NCBI GenBank assembly: GCA_003993805.1
Contig: RSEF01000021.1
Location: forward strand, 101,440-165,439
Origin: Himantopus leucocephalus
Taxonomy: Eukaryota > Chordata > Aves > Charadriiformes > Recurvirostridae
DNA length: 64,000 nucleotides
Direction: 5' to 3'
Shown piece after piece: positions 1 to 11,900 of this stretch. Both the position numbers and the translations under genes were made by a program. Below the pieces are notes generated by a model. The model was not told where the DNA came from, ran no database searches, and saw only the letters and a program-made list of their open reading frames with translations. Numbering within the stretch: position 1 is the first letter of the stretch; each line of letters opens with the position of its first letter.

Positions 1-3000
1 CTGAGCTCTATTTCGGGAGCGATGAAGCCCACGGCACCAACCGGCCGCATCCCCCGCCGACATGCCCGGGCCCTGGGATGGGAAAAATCAAAGGAGAAAA
101 AAAAACCATCTCAAAGGCAAAACAATTTTGTGATTAATAAAAGACAACCCCACGCTGCTCCTTGGCTCAGGTTTTGGGGGTGAAGGCTTGTTCGGGTGGC
201 TGCTGACCCCCTCCCCAGCATCGCAGGTAGATGTTGCTCTGCTGCATCTATTTGGAGAGATGAGGAGGAAGGAGCATCCGGACCACTTGGCGGATGCTCT
301 CGGGGGGCTGCGACCTGCAGCACGGCCTCTGCTCCCCGCTCTCCTCGGCGGCGATGGGGGGGACGACACGCACACAAAGCACGGCAAACGCTGTTAAAAA
401 GCTCATTTTCCAGCAAAGTTCTCCACCCCGCGGCATCGCCCGTCGGCGGCGGGTTGGCGGGTGGACGGGGGCAGAGGCGCAATCTGTGCTTGAATGGCTG
501 CCGGCACGTTGCCAGCCCTTTTCGGCAGGCGATGGCTGGGTTGCGGGGCGGTGGAGGAGGTGGTGGTGGGGGGGGGACACAACAGCTCTTTTTTAAGCTC
601 TCCCGTCCTCCTCCTCCTCTCCCGCAGGTTTCATAACCCCTTCAAAGCACGGAAAGGCTCCTTCGGTTGCTGGCTAACGAGCCCCTGCGGAGGAGGCGCG
701 GTGGCCCTGGCAGGAGGAGAGGTTTGGCAGCAAAATCTCCCCACTGCGGCACGTGTCGGGGCAGGGGGGGGACGCGGAGGGGTCTCTGCGGGGTCCCACC
801 ATCCGCCGTTAACCCCCCTGGGACCCACACCGGCAACCCCACGGGTGCAGTTTTGCACCAGAGCTACCCCAGTTTGGCCGTTTCTTTCCCCAAAATACCC
901 CTCGGGATCGATGGCAGTGGGATGCCACCCAGGACTGGGAAACCTCTCCCTCCCTGAGCAGCCGCTGTGTGCAAATATTTATTTACGTAGTGTAAAGGGG
1001 CTTATTTATTAAGTTACGGCTGACAACTGTATCCAAACTAATTTCTCTTAATAAGGCGCTTGCGGTCACCCTGGCAACGGCATCAGAGCACCCTTCCTTA
1101 AGACAAGAACTTAACCGGGTGAAAATCCCCTTGGATGCAAAGAGGGATGCTGAGACGGACCCTCCGGAGGTGCTGTGGCCAGAGAGACCCATCCCCATTC
1201 CTGGGGTGACCCACTCCATCCCTGGAGAAGATGGCAGTTCCCAGCCTCTCCGAGCAGCCAGCCCTGCTCTCATTAGCGGCCCAATTAGCCAACTGAAGGG
1301 CAGTTAATAAATCAAGAGTCGCTGCAGTGCAGCAGGCAGGCACGGCCGGGCACTTTTTTAGCACACGGCGGGTCCCTCGGCTCAGTCCGGGGCGAGATGA
1401 TGGAGAAAGCAGTATTTTCCATCCACGCGGCTTTGCCAAGCGTGCAGCAAAGCCGGGCAGCGCTGGGGCAGGGCGGAGAGTTTGGGAAGGGAAATGGGAT
1501 TAGAAAGCAATCACCGATTCCTGCCCCAGTGCCCTGCCTCGGTGGGCGAGACAGAAGCAGCTGGCCCTCCTGCTCTGGTCCAGAGAAGGCAAATTGGACC
1601 ACAACTGTCTTTTTTTTTAAAATATATGTATATATGCATAGGTCACAAAAAGCAGGACGGCATCGGAGTGGGTCCTTGCTTGCGAAGAGAAAAATAAGGG
1701 GCGGCATAGCTCCTACCTCCTGCTTTGGGTTGGAAAACATGAGGGCTGCTTTATTAATCCCTGTAATAACAACACTAATTAAGGAAGGTGTAGGATGAAG
1801 GCAGATGGATTTTGTCATCCTTCCACTGGCCCGGGTGACCGGGTAAATGCTGAACACCTTGATACTAGAGATAGAGATGGTAGCAGGATCTCTCTGCTCC
1901 TCTTCTCTGCCTCACAGAAGAATTAAAACCAACTGCCCCTGGTTTTTAAAACCCCGTATCCATCAGCTTACAAAGCGCTGCCAATTTGGGGTTTGCAAAA
2001 ACACAACTCCCCAGAACCTGATGGAAACTCCATCCCCTCCGAAATCCAGCTCTTAACTCATGCACAAAAGTAGGATGGGTTTTTTTTTTTTGGACAGCCA
2101 CGCAATTCTCCAGCCAGCTGGGGTGCCCTGGGGGAAGAGGGCAGGCACAGCCCTGGGAAACCCACCCCGAAACAAAGGACTCACGCCGGGCAGTCAAGCA
2201 GGCTGTGATTTACTGGGACAACAACACTTCTGCAACACAGAACACGACTGCACCAAGGCACCCGGACGGCAAACCCGCAGCACCGCCACGCTGGGGACCC
2301 CGGAGAGGTGACACCGAGAGCAGAGAGCGGAGGGATGCTCGTGGTTCCCAGCGCTGGTTTCCCTCCTAGTCTCCCCCCCAGACACACAGACACAAACCAG
2401 AAACCTGCTGAAACACGGCAAGGCTGCTACACGCCGAGGGAGGGAGCGAAAGGCAACAGGTTTTGGACAGGCTCCGTGGGCGCTGCAGCCGCGCCAGAGG
2501 CGACGGCGTGCAATTCCCTCCGTAGGCACTTGGATCCACGGAGCTGCCGCCGGCCGGATCCTGCAGGGAAGTCCGTCCTGGGGGCGGCCACGCAGGGCCC
2601 AACGCTGCCGGGGCTCAGCGGCAAGCTCGATGCCTCGGCAGAGAATGGAGTGGGAGGCCTGGGGGTGAGGGCACCCCGCTCCTTGTGCGGGGCACGGGGC
2701 GGCGATGGCGTGCGTCTCCACGCCTGCCGGGGTCCCAGACGGCAGGTTTAAGGAGACTCACCCCCTTCATGTCCCAGCACGGACCATCCTGGAGCATCCT
2801 CCGATGCGGAGCTGGAAAAGGCAGCTGGGGAGAGGCGTGCACAACACCGGTTGGGGCTGGAGAAGCAAGAGCAGCAGTGAGAGCAACATCGGGCTCCAAA
2901 CCGAGCTCACCCACTTCATCCTCTTTTCCTTCCCTGAAAGCCAAGGGGATGTAGGAAGGGCTGTGCCGATGGCGCGCCCTCAGCCCTGAATCCAGAACAA

Positions 3001-4396
3001 GGGACCCGTTGAGTCTAGGAGCACCCAAAGCAGGAGGGACGCTTGTTTTTCCAATGGCTCCAGGTTAACAGAGCACTGGGCAGCTCCTGGGAGTCAGCCT
3101 GGGTCTTTTGGGAGAACCAAGGGATCAGGAACCAGCTCACCAGTAAACCCCAGGAGGGCTGAGATGCTCGTGCCCTGGGAATAAACCCTGCTCTGGTAAA
3201 GTCAGGGGGACCAGAGGGTGTCGTGGTGGGCAGGGAGCTGAAAAAAAGGCAGAAAACAAGAGGTAGGTTTTTCTTGTGAGCTAAAATAGTCCCAATCTCC
3301 ACTAGCTCTGCTCAGAAAAAAAAAAGTAAGAGATTTGGTGCAAAGCATATTCCCGCTCATGATGCTTTGCGAGGGAATGCAGGGGATGCTTTCCCCCCTG
3401 GGGTGGTTTCAAAGAAAAGATGCTTTGTCTCAGAAGGAAACACCCTTTCTCATGTTCTCACATTTCCCCAGTTTCCCACCTCTCTGCAGCTTAGATGGTT
3501 TGCAGCTCTTACACTTACAAATCCCTTCTTACCCGTCCCTCCTTGGCGGAGGAGCCAAGACCCCTATGCCTGTGAATCAACTGCGTTTCCTTTGATTTGT
3601 CCTCAGGCAAAACCAGTCTAAGTCCAACCGGAACTGGGGCCTTCCTCCAGCCGAAAATTAAAGATTAAAAAAATAATTTAAAAAAAAAGCCAAAACCTGC
3701 AAGCTGTATTTCCCCCCGGGAACACCACTGACTTCTAGTAACAAGTGAGCTCTTGGCTGAAAAACGTCCACTCCCAGCTTTTCCTCCTCTTCTTCCCATC
3801 GGTTTCTGCAAGCCACAGTCCTCACGGCGCCTCGGGTGCCCTTGGTCTGCGATGAATTATGGCGGATAACGAAGCTCCTGGCAATCGCCGGGGTATCGCT
3901 GGGCTGTGCTGGAGGTGGTGGGGCTGGCGAAGGACTTTGCTGCGCCAGGGTGAAAGCCGCCCATCGCAGAGAACAACTCAGCCGGGCTCCCGTGGAGCTG
4001 CGGTACCAACAACGGGTGGAGGGATGCGGTTTGTGTCCGGCAGCATCTTGGCTTGAAGCAGCATGAATGCAAGAGGCGGAGATGGGGAGAGCGAGGGGCT
4101 CTGTCTCACCCCACGGTTTGGGAGGGTTCTTCTCTTTTCCCTTCAAGAGGGTTGAGGCAAGGGCAGGTCTGGCCACGGCTCTTGGGATGGATGCTGCAGA
4201 GATCCCGGTGCAAGCCCACCAGCTCGGGGGCGGGAGAGACAGATTTAGAGGGTCAGGCATCCTTAAGAGAGCAAGCCTCCAAGCCGCTGGATTCAAAGGC
4301 AGGTCTCTGCCGTTCAGAGCCAATAGATCAGTGCTCGGGAGGCTCGTGTGGAGAAGGGATGCAGTGTTTTGGCAGGGAATAAAATTTCTCCATTAT
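1..4396. other. Intergenic, no gene recognised
   Basis: I see no exon with family similarity and flanking splice signals on either strand. The stretch holds GC-rich unique-looking sequence, short homopolymers (for example a T run near 2083) and an AT-rich patch at about 970-1060 followed by an X-box-like palindrome. The open frames here lack similarity to anything I recognise. The far left could hold a non-coding transcript or distal regulatory DNA, but nothing in the sequence proves it. Confidence 0.6.
1065..1078. promoter_or_regulatory. X-box-like palindrome (possible RFX site)
   Basis: The sequence GTCACC-CT-GGCAAC fits the X-box pattern GTNRCC, 0-3 spacer bases, RGYAAC at every defined position. 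RFX factors bind such imperfect inverted repeats. It lies about 4 kb beyond the end of the VWA5B1 coding sequence, next to an AT-rich stretch, with no gene start in view. A single 14-bp match can occur by chance, so this is only a candidate. Confidence 0.3.
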
Positions 4397-4402
4397 TTTA
4401 AT
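4397..4402 (-). terminator. VWA5B1: Candidate poly(A) signal for VWA5B1
   Basis: Reading the minus strand downstream of the VWA5B1 stop codon at 5193-5195, ATTAAA at this position is the first canonical-type polyadenylation hexamer I find. It would give a 3' UTR of about 0.8 kb. The use of this site is inferred; ATTAAA is the second most common signal, and a site further on is possible. Confidence 0.3.
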
Positions 4403-5192
4403 GCAGGGAACCTCTATTTGGCGTCAAGTGCGAGGGGCTGCTTTCCTCAGCCCGGCCCTTCCTTCAGTCCCGGGTGCCCCTGCTCTGCCTGCGAAGCTCC
4501 AACGGCATGCCATCGGCTGCAAGGTGTCCCGCAGACCCCCTCTGGGATCGCAGAGGGGCTGAGGGAGCCCAGCACCGTGTGGATGCGGAGGGGTTTGGTC
4601 CCAGTCTCCGACTGGCCCGGCTTGTCGGTGCATCGCTGGGCTCCAGGCAAGGCAGCACCCTCCCGGCTGTGACAGCGGGGTTGCTCTTCAGGCGGTCAGT
4701 TCCAGCCCGGATTTCCTTTGGTCCACGAGATGAGCACGTCGTTAGATGTCCACCTTCACCAAAAGACATCTGAGGTGGCAGACGCGTGGCTGGGGGACCG
4801 CAGCAGGGGCTTGACAGCGGTTCGGGGCTGGGAAGAGGCAGCCGAGCAAGGATGGGGCAAGCTGAGCAGGCACTGGGGAGACCTGCTCTGGGAACAGGGC
4901 TGGGAACCAGAGGAAACCAGGATCGGAGACAACTGCTGTAGCTGGAGGTGCTGCTCCAGTTAAAAATAAATAGCATCCTGCTGCGGGCAGCTGGTAGGTA
5001 CCCTCCTGGGGCAAAATACCAACCGCTGAGCACAGGATTTTGCCCGGGCTGTTTCCGTTTGCAGGGTTTGCTCTAATAAACACGTACTGTCCCTGCAGCA
5101 GAGGAACTGAGCTCCTTGGAGGAGTTGCCTCGAGGACGTGTCCCTGCTCCTGCGCCCTTGGTAAGCTGCCCGAGCCTCTCTCCTTGTCCTCT

Positions 5193-5957
5193 TTACACGC
5201 TGCTTGGGTTGTAGCACAGCAGGTTGAACTCCAGGTTTTCATCCCAGTGCCGGAGCAGGACAAAGAGCTGCTGGGCTGCGGCTTTCACCGTGGCCAGGCT
5301 GTATCCCTCCGGGAAGTCCTGTTCGCTCAGCCACAGGCTGGCCTTGGCTGCCACCAGCTCCCACTCGATGAAGTAGGAAGCCGAGCTGTGCTCCAGCCAG
5401 GCCAGGGCCACCGCCGTGGCCCACAGCATCCCCTCCGGCTCCGTCTGCTGCTGCAACTCGATGTCAAAAAGCAACGCCTGGACCTCCGAGCTGTCCGTCT
5501 CAGAGCCCCGGCCGCTGTCGGCTTGCCACTCGGCCGAGGCTGGTGTGCTCTCTGGGGAGGAGAAGCGGCGGATGGTGATAGCCGGCGGGGAGAGTTCCTT
5601 CTCTGCTTTCAGGGCTTTGGAGATACTTTCCACCGCGCTGCCTGAGAAGTGGCGAAGGCGGCCGGTGTCCTCCGCGTGGCTGCTGGGTCCGTCTGACACC
5701 ACACACAGAGCAATGTCTCTGTTGGTGGGACTCTTCCCGTGTGTGCCATCGGGAACCAGGAGCTGCTGGCCAGAGCCAAGGCTTTTGCGTTCCCCGGAGG
5801 GACTGGCCTTCTTGGAGCTGTAGGAGCTGGAGGGACTGAGGGCCAGGCGGTGGCAGGCGAAAGGAGATGTCCACTTCAGCTTCTCCATGGGGATGTTGAC
5901 GGCATCGCAGAAGGCCGAGTTCATGAGAAAGGCACCGCAGGCCAGCTGCAGAGACGC
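5193..5957 (-). other. VWA5B1: VWA5B1 last coding exon: conserved C-terminal block
   Basis: The terminal exon encodes 254 residues plus stop. Its first part (ASLQLACGAFLMNSAF, IPMEKLKWTSPFACHR) and its last part (TAVALAWLEHSSASYFIEW, FVLLRHWDENLEF, CYNPSSV) are strongly family-like. They flank a Ser/Pro-rich low-conservation insert of about 110 residues that is longer than in the mammalian protein as I remember it. This tail extends beyond the VIT and vWA domains and suggests a second folded region. Confidence 0.9.
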
Positions 5958-8900
5958 CTGCAAGGAGCGGTAGGCATGTAGAGAAGGTCTGAGATACCAA
6001 CCGCTTCTGGGAGGTTCAGGAAAAAGGCATGCATGGGTGGAGCAGCTCTCCATCTCTGAGCAGACCATCGGACATGGCCATCAGAGACGGCAAAAGGCAG
6101 GATCCGGAAGGATCCTCCTGCCCTCTGCTCCCCTGCAGTGACCATGCAACCCCAGCAAGACCTGGCAATGAGCTGCTCACCAGGGGAAGGTAGTCTATGT
6201 TCTCATTGTCACCCTCGGAGCTGGCTTCGCTCGCTCTGCTCGGAGATTTAATCATGAACCCTTTGGCGGCTCGAGTCAGCAGCCTGGTTTTATTGAAGGT
6301 CAGCCTGCAGGAGGAAGAGAAGGTGGTCATTATCTCCATGCCTGTCCTGACGCCCACCCTCCCCTCCGAGAACCATCCCTGGTCCCCAGACACTGGCATC
6401 ACGCTCAGTCCCGGCTCCAGCCACTAACCCTGGGCTGTCCCTCCTCTCCCCCTCGTTTGTATTGCATCAGACCCACAGAGGTGCAAGACATCTGCTAAGG
6501 TCAGAGGAAGGTTGAGCTGGCCCGTACCTTGCAGCAAAGAGGCTCTCGATGGATTTTTGGGCTTGTGCCGAGGACGCAGACAGGCTCTGTAATGGCCCTG
6601 GGAAGAAACACAATGCTGGGGGTAAAACGAGGTGCTACAGGAGAGCAAAAGGGAGCAGAGTCTACGTGCTAGGACATGGGGTGGCTTGTTCTGCTGCTGA
6701 GTCTTTGGCAAAATCCTTCCTCTCCCCTTGCCTCATTTTTCCTCCACGGATAATGAAATTCCCATACCTCTCAAAAATGAACCTGGGGGAGATCTATACC
6801 GCCCCATCAGGCTCTGTCCTTTGCACCCCGGAAGGAGTCAGGGCTTGTGCTCACAGGCCTAATTTTAGGTCCTAAAGTTTTACAAAAAGCCCCAAAACTC
6901 AGCAGAAGTATTTGGTGAGGAGCCCAGATCACGGACTCGATCCGTCTGCAGCCTGGCAAGTACCGTCAGCTCTTTCCCCTACCTTCGGGGAGACCGCAGC
7001 GCTCCCAGCCAGAGGAGGAAGGGGTGCTGCAGGGCGACAGGCTGCTCTCCTCTGCATCTGCAATGGAGGAACCACATCAGCAACGCCACCCAGCCCAAAG
7101 TGCCACCACGCCGGGCTGCGGCACGGCCGCTCTCCCTCTCCGCCGCATTATCAGGTTAATGAGCCTGATCGGGGGTGATTTCAATTCAGCTGCAGATCTG
7201 ACAAAGCCAGACAAGGTCCAATCCAACTCATCATCATTAGCGGAGGATTTGGTGACAAGCAAGTGTCTCACATCCCCTTGCCTCTAATTACACCCGGTTT
7301 CATCCCTCATGTTATCTGCGTTACGGCTGCCAATTAACTTCCAAGCGTTGTCAGCAGCCACTGCCTGCGATTTGGGAGTTTCAGGGGAAATTGCAGCTTC
7401 TTCCCCATTTAAGGAGATGGACTCCAGCCAGACACGTGTCTGGTGAGCACCATATTCAAAGAGGAAGGCAAAAGGAAAAAAGACAAGAGAAGATGCCCCT
7501 TCCTAGACTAAACCACTGAGATCTCTAACACCAGGAAGGAGATAAAACCCCAGGGAATCTTACTTATGCCGTAAAATCCATCGTCTCCGTTCTGACCACA
7601 AGCTGACTGGGGACGTCCAGGGGAAAAGCCACGATGCCTTCTGTTTCCCGAGCTCAGGCTCCTCTGGCTGCCTTGCTTGGATGCTGCCCCTTGGCACGAG
7701 AGAAGGGAATCACCGGCATTAGAGAGGGACCGGCACACACACGATGGCAACAAAACCCCCAGAGTGATGAGCTGGGTCATCTCTGGGCATGCAGACCTAA
7801 GAGTAGACCTTTTGCCTGGCCACGGGGAAAAGGTTCTTGCCACCAAGAGCAGCAGGCATGTCGTCACGCTCAGCCATGGCCTTGCGTACATAGGTCTGGT
7901 GCTGAATTGAGCCGTGGCTTCACAGGGTTTGCTCTGAACGAGGTTTCTCAGGTGACACCCTCCCTCCCAGGACAACATTTCACCCCTCCGCCGGCCCCAC
8001 GTTACCCGTGTGGGTGTACTCGACGACAGTGGGCAGGTAGGCGTTGGTGCTCAGGTCCACCGGCATGAACGCCGTGTACTTGCTGATGACGTTGCAGGCC
8101 TTGCTGGTGTGGACGGCGTTGACCTGGTACCGCCGCCCGGACCCTGCCGCGTGAGAGACAGCACGGTTAGAGTCCACGTGCCACCCTTCAGACCCAGCAC
8201 CATGCTTGGGCGCCATGCCCAGCAGCGACTGTATCCCTCTAAACTCTGCCTCCTGCTCCTTCTGCTCTTATTTTACATGCACAGATGCATTTTGTGGAGC
8301 AGAAGTTTGATAAGACCCAGGGACATGCGCAACCCAGAGCAGTGATGCACAGCTACTGTTGGACCCTCTGAGTTTGATGCCACCTCCCAGCTCCAAGGGA
8401 CGAACTCCTTAAAAATAATCACCGTCACTCAATGTGTGAAGCAGAGGAGCACGAAGGAGCATGAGCTCGAGCGCGTTAACGTGCAGCAGGGCTGCAGAAG
8501 CAGGAGGAAAGTGCAAGGCAGCTGGAGGGGGCTGTCGTCGGGGAACTACACGAGACATTGCCTGATATTTCACCACTGCCTGCCCTTGTATTAACTCGAG
8601 GGGCTGCTGAAGCTGCTGGGAAGCCCACCCCGAGGCAGGGCAGGGTCTGCCCGCAGCCAGCTTGAGCAGAGCTGCACGTTACCGTGCTCGATTTCACACT
8701 CCTTCTCGGCAAGCTGCTCAAAGTCCCGGATGACCGACTTGGCTGCCAGGTGGTGGAAGGTCTCGCTCCACAGGTCTGCGTCGCCGTCTGTCTGGCTCTC
8801 CCGCTCTTGGAAGAGAGGGCGGATATCAAAGGCGACTTCCCACTGCACGGGCTCGTTGTTCCTTAGCCCCTTCACCACCGCCTTGCAGAAGGTCTTGGGG

Positions 8901-11900
8901 GAATGCGGGGAGCCGCCGGCAGCGCTGAAGTCAAAGTCCTGGGGCTCCCAGTCGGAGGAGGTCTCCGTTTCAAACGTGAAGGAAGGATGCTGGGCAGACT
9001 CTGCAGAGAGGGGAGAGGTGAATAATTAATCACATCTGTGGGAGCTGAATTCCCCACTGCCACCAAGAAACCATAATTAATACTTCCTAGTTTTCACACG
9101 GTGACACAAGAACGCGATGCAAAAGCCACGGAAACCCCACCATGGACAGGTGAGGATGGCCGTGCCTCCCTCTCTCCCCAGTTACCCAGATCCCCGGGGC
9201 TCCGGCTATCCGACGAAGATCGCAGGCTCGCGCTGGCATCAACTGGTCCCAAGCCCCTTCCCGGAGGGATTTGCTGCAGCCCATCCGGCACTGGCGGGGA
9301 GTCGGCGTCGTGGCAGAAGGACATGCAGCTCCGGTGGAGCAGGGACGGCCGCCGGGCACCCGCACCACGGATCCTCGTGGCAGAGACAAGCGAGCTGGCT
9401 GCGAAGGGCTGAGAGCAGAGCACACGTTAGGGCTGGAGCCGGCTGCGGCCGATGGCACGGACCTGCTCTGTCCCTTCTGATCCCATCTGTTCCCTGTCCG
9501 ATCCCAGCGTGAGACACAATCGGGCAAACATGCGGGTCCCCCTCTGCTCAGCCCCCGCTGGGATCCGTGCCCAGACAGAGCCCTCCATCAGACCTGCAGG
9601 GTGTCCCCAAGGGACCCTGGCCCCAGGGGCTCCTTCCCCAGACAGGCAGAGGGTGAAATATGAGTTTCATCCCTCCAGACATTTTAATGACTTCACTTGG
9701 GAACCAAAGGAAAGAAGACAGACAGAAAGATCAAGGACCCGTTGCTTAGTAACGAAAGCAGAGAGGCGCAGGGGATGGGGAAAAGGGAATTTTTATCTTT
9801 TTTTTTTTTTCCTGAGACTGTTTCTCTCACTTTCAGGAGACATGATTTCCCCCTCCAGCATCTCTGGTGCCACATTCTACATGGATGTCCCCCTCCGTGA
9901 CTAGCAGAGACACGAGCTCTGGCTGTTTCTATCCCCGTCCCCAGGGCAGTGGGAAGGTCCCCCTAAAATGGACAGTCTCTCTATCTTCCTGGCACCGCAC
10001 CAGCAAGGGACAGAGGTGGTAAAAAGCGGTGGATTACAGTGATGGATGGAAAGATGCTTTCTCTGGGTGGCAGGCAAGAACGTGGCCTCCATCACCACTG
10101 AATTTTTGGTGCTCTATGAAACCACCAGCAAAAATGGAAGGCAGGCAGCTCCAGGAGCTACTGACCGAGCTAGGGTTGAGATATTTAAAAGCAGACCTGC
10201 CACAGAAGCCCTTGCCAGACCCTTTCTATTCAAAACCTGCTCCTTCTCCTGCCCGAGGCCACCTCCCAGCCAGAGGAAGCTGGCCGGGAACGGAGCCGGG
10301 GGTTTAAGCTGCCCATTGCAAGCGCTGACCTTTCCTTCCCAGCACGGCACGCACGGAGACAAGCTGAGGGCTCACGTTCACACCCCTGAAAATGTCAAGC
10401 CCTGGCAGCCGGGCTGGGAGAGCCGCCGGGAGCCCTCACAGCACGAGGGATAGCAAAACCAGGCTGCAATTAATTAAGACCAGGATGCATGCTGTTAACC
10501 ATTTACTACCCTCCAGAAGGGAGTCGTTTCCATCCCTGCCTTCATGCTGAGCATCCTGTGGGCAGGAGGATGCTCTGTGGACCTTTGCAATGCAGGCAAG
10601 GTCACTGGTACCCCTAAAACATACCACTGCTTGCCCTTCGTCAAGCGATGCGGTTCACCACCCTCACTGCTGCAGCTGAAGGCTACAGGTTCCTCCCTGC
10701 GGAGCGCTGGCGCTTCTTCCCCTTCGCCCCCTCATCTCCACTCCATCCCCCCCTCACCCAGCCGATCTCTAACCCACGGCAGAAGAGAAACCAAAGCCCC
10801 AGACGTGCCCGCTCTGAGTTTCCATGGGAACAAAAGTGCTGCTGGTCCTCCCAGCCCTGCAGATGCTGGTTTCAGAGCAGAGCATCCTGGCGATGCCAAG
10901 GATGGGAGAAAACCGTCCCTACCCTTCCACAGATCAGCTGAAAAATCTTCCCAAATTTCACCTGCTATCTGCAGCAGGACATAACACCGTTCAGCAGATG
11001 TGTCACCACACAGGTCCGTGTCTCAGCCCGGCGCTGCGTAGGGGCTGTGGTTCCAGCTAGAGCATTGGGGGATCTGCTTCGGGACTGACTTTCTTTTCCC
11101 CTGCAGAGCACACATGTGCCGCAGCCCTACGGAGAGTTTGCATTGCATGGCCAAACTCTAGGGAAATAAGAAGGAAGCAGCAGCCTGGGGGTCGGACGAG
11201 CGGCAGGGTGAAGCACGGGCCGCTCAGAGGAAGGGGAGAGGCATTTATCAAAGAAAAGCTGAGCTCCCGTGGGGAGGCACTGCTGTAGGGTATCAGGACG
11301 GCACCCTGCTCCCTGCTTGGCTTGTTTCCTACGTGTTTGTGATGTGCTGCAGCACAGTGCCCAGGCACATATATATCTCTATATATATATATATCTCTCA
11401 GGACTAGTGTGAGCCAGGCTCTTTCCCTTATGCATCTGAGATTTCCCTGGTGCTGCACGCTGGCCTCCGCCTGCAGGCAAAGCCTCTCCGGGGGTCACGT
11501 ACCTGGAAATCCACCTGCCAGGGCTCAGGGCTGACCTGCTGCAGGTCCTGCAGGTGGGTTTTCCGAAGGGGGTTTTTCACCAAGGCGGTGCCGGGATCGC
11601 TGGCCGTCGGCACCTTCTTGCAAGGCTCGCGGTCAGCAATTTGGTTGGTGCTGTACGCTCGTCTCCTGGAGGAAGCCTTCACGTCCATTCCTGCACAGCG
11701 GGAGAGAGGATCAGCTCCGCTCCGGAGCAGGACCAGCCAGCACCATCCACCCTTGGCTCCCGGTAGGCAGCAGGGAGCCCACCCCTGTGCTCCTCCCGGG
11801 GCCGAGGGGGACACGCTCAGCCCCGCACGGCTTTAAGCAAAGCAACTAAACCACAAAAGGAAATAAGAGCCTACACTCAAAACTCTTGGGGAAGTCGGGA

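Noticed and set aside
9452..9904. 150-codon plus-strand frame opposite VWA5B1 intron 13
   Set aside because: It lies in an intron, is low in complexity at its end (poly-T translated as Phe) and has no similarity I recognise.
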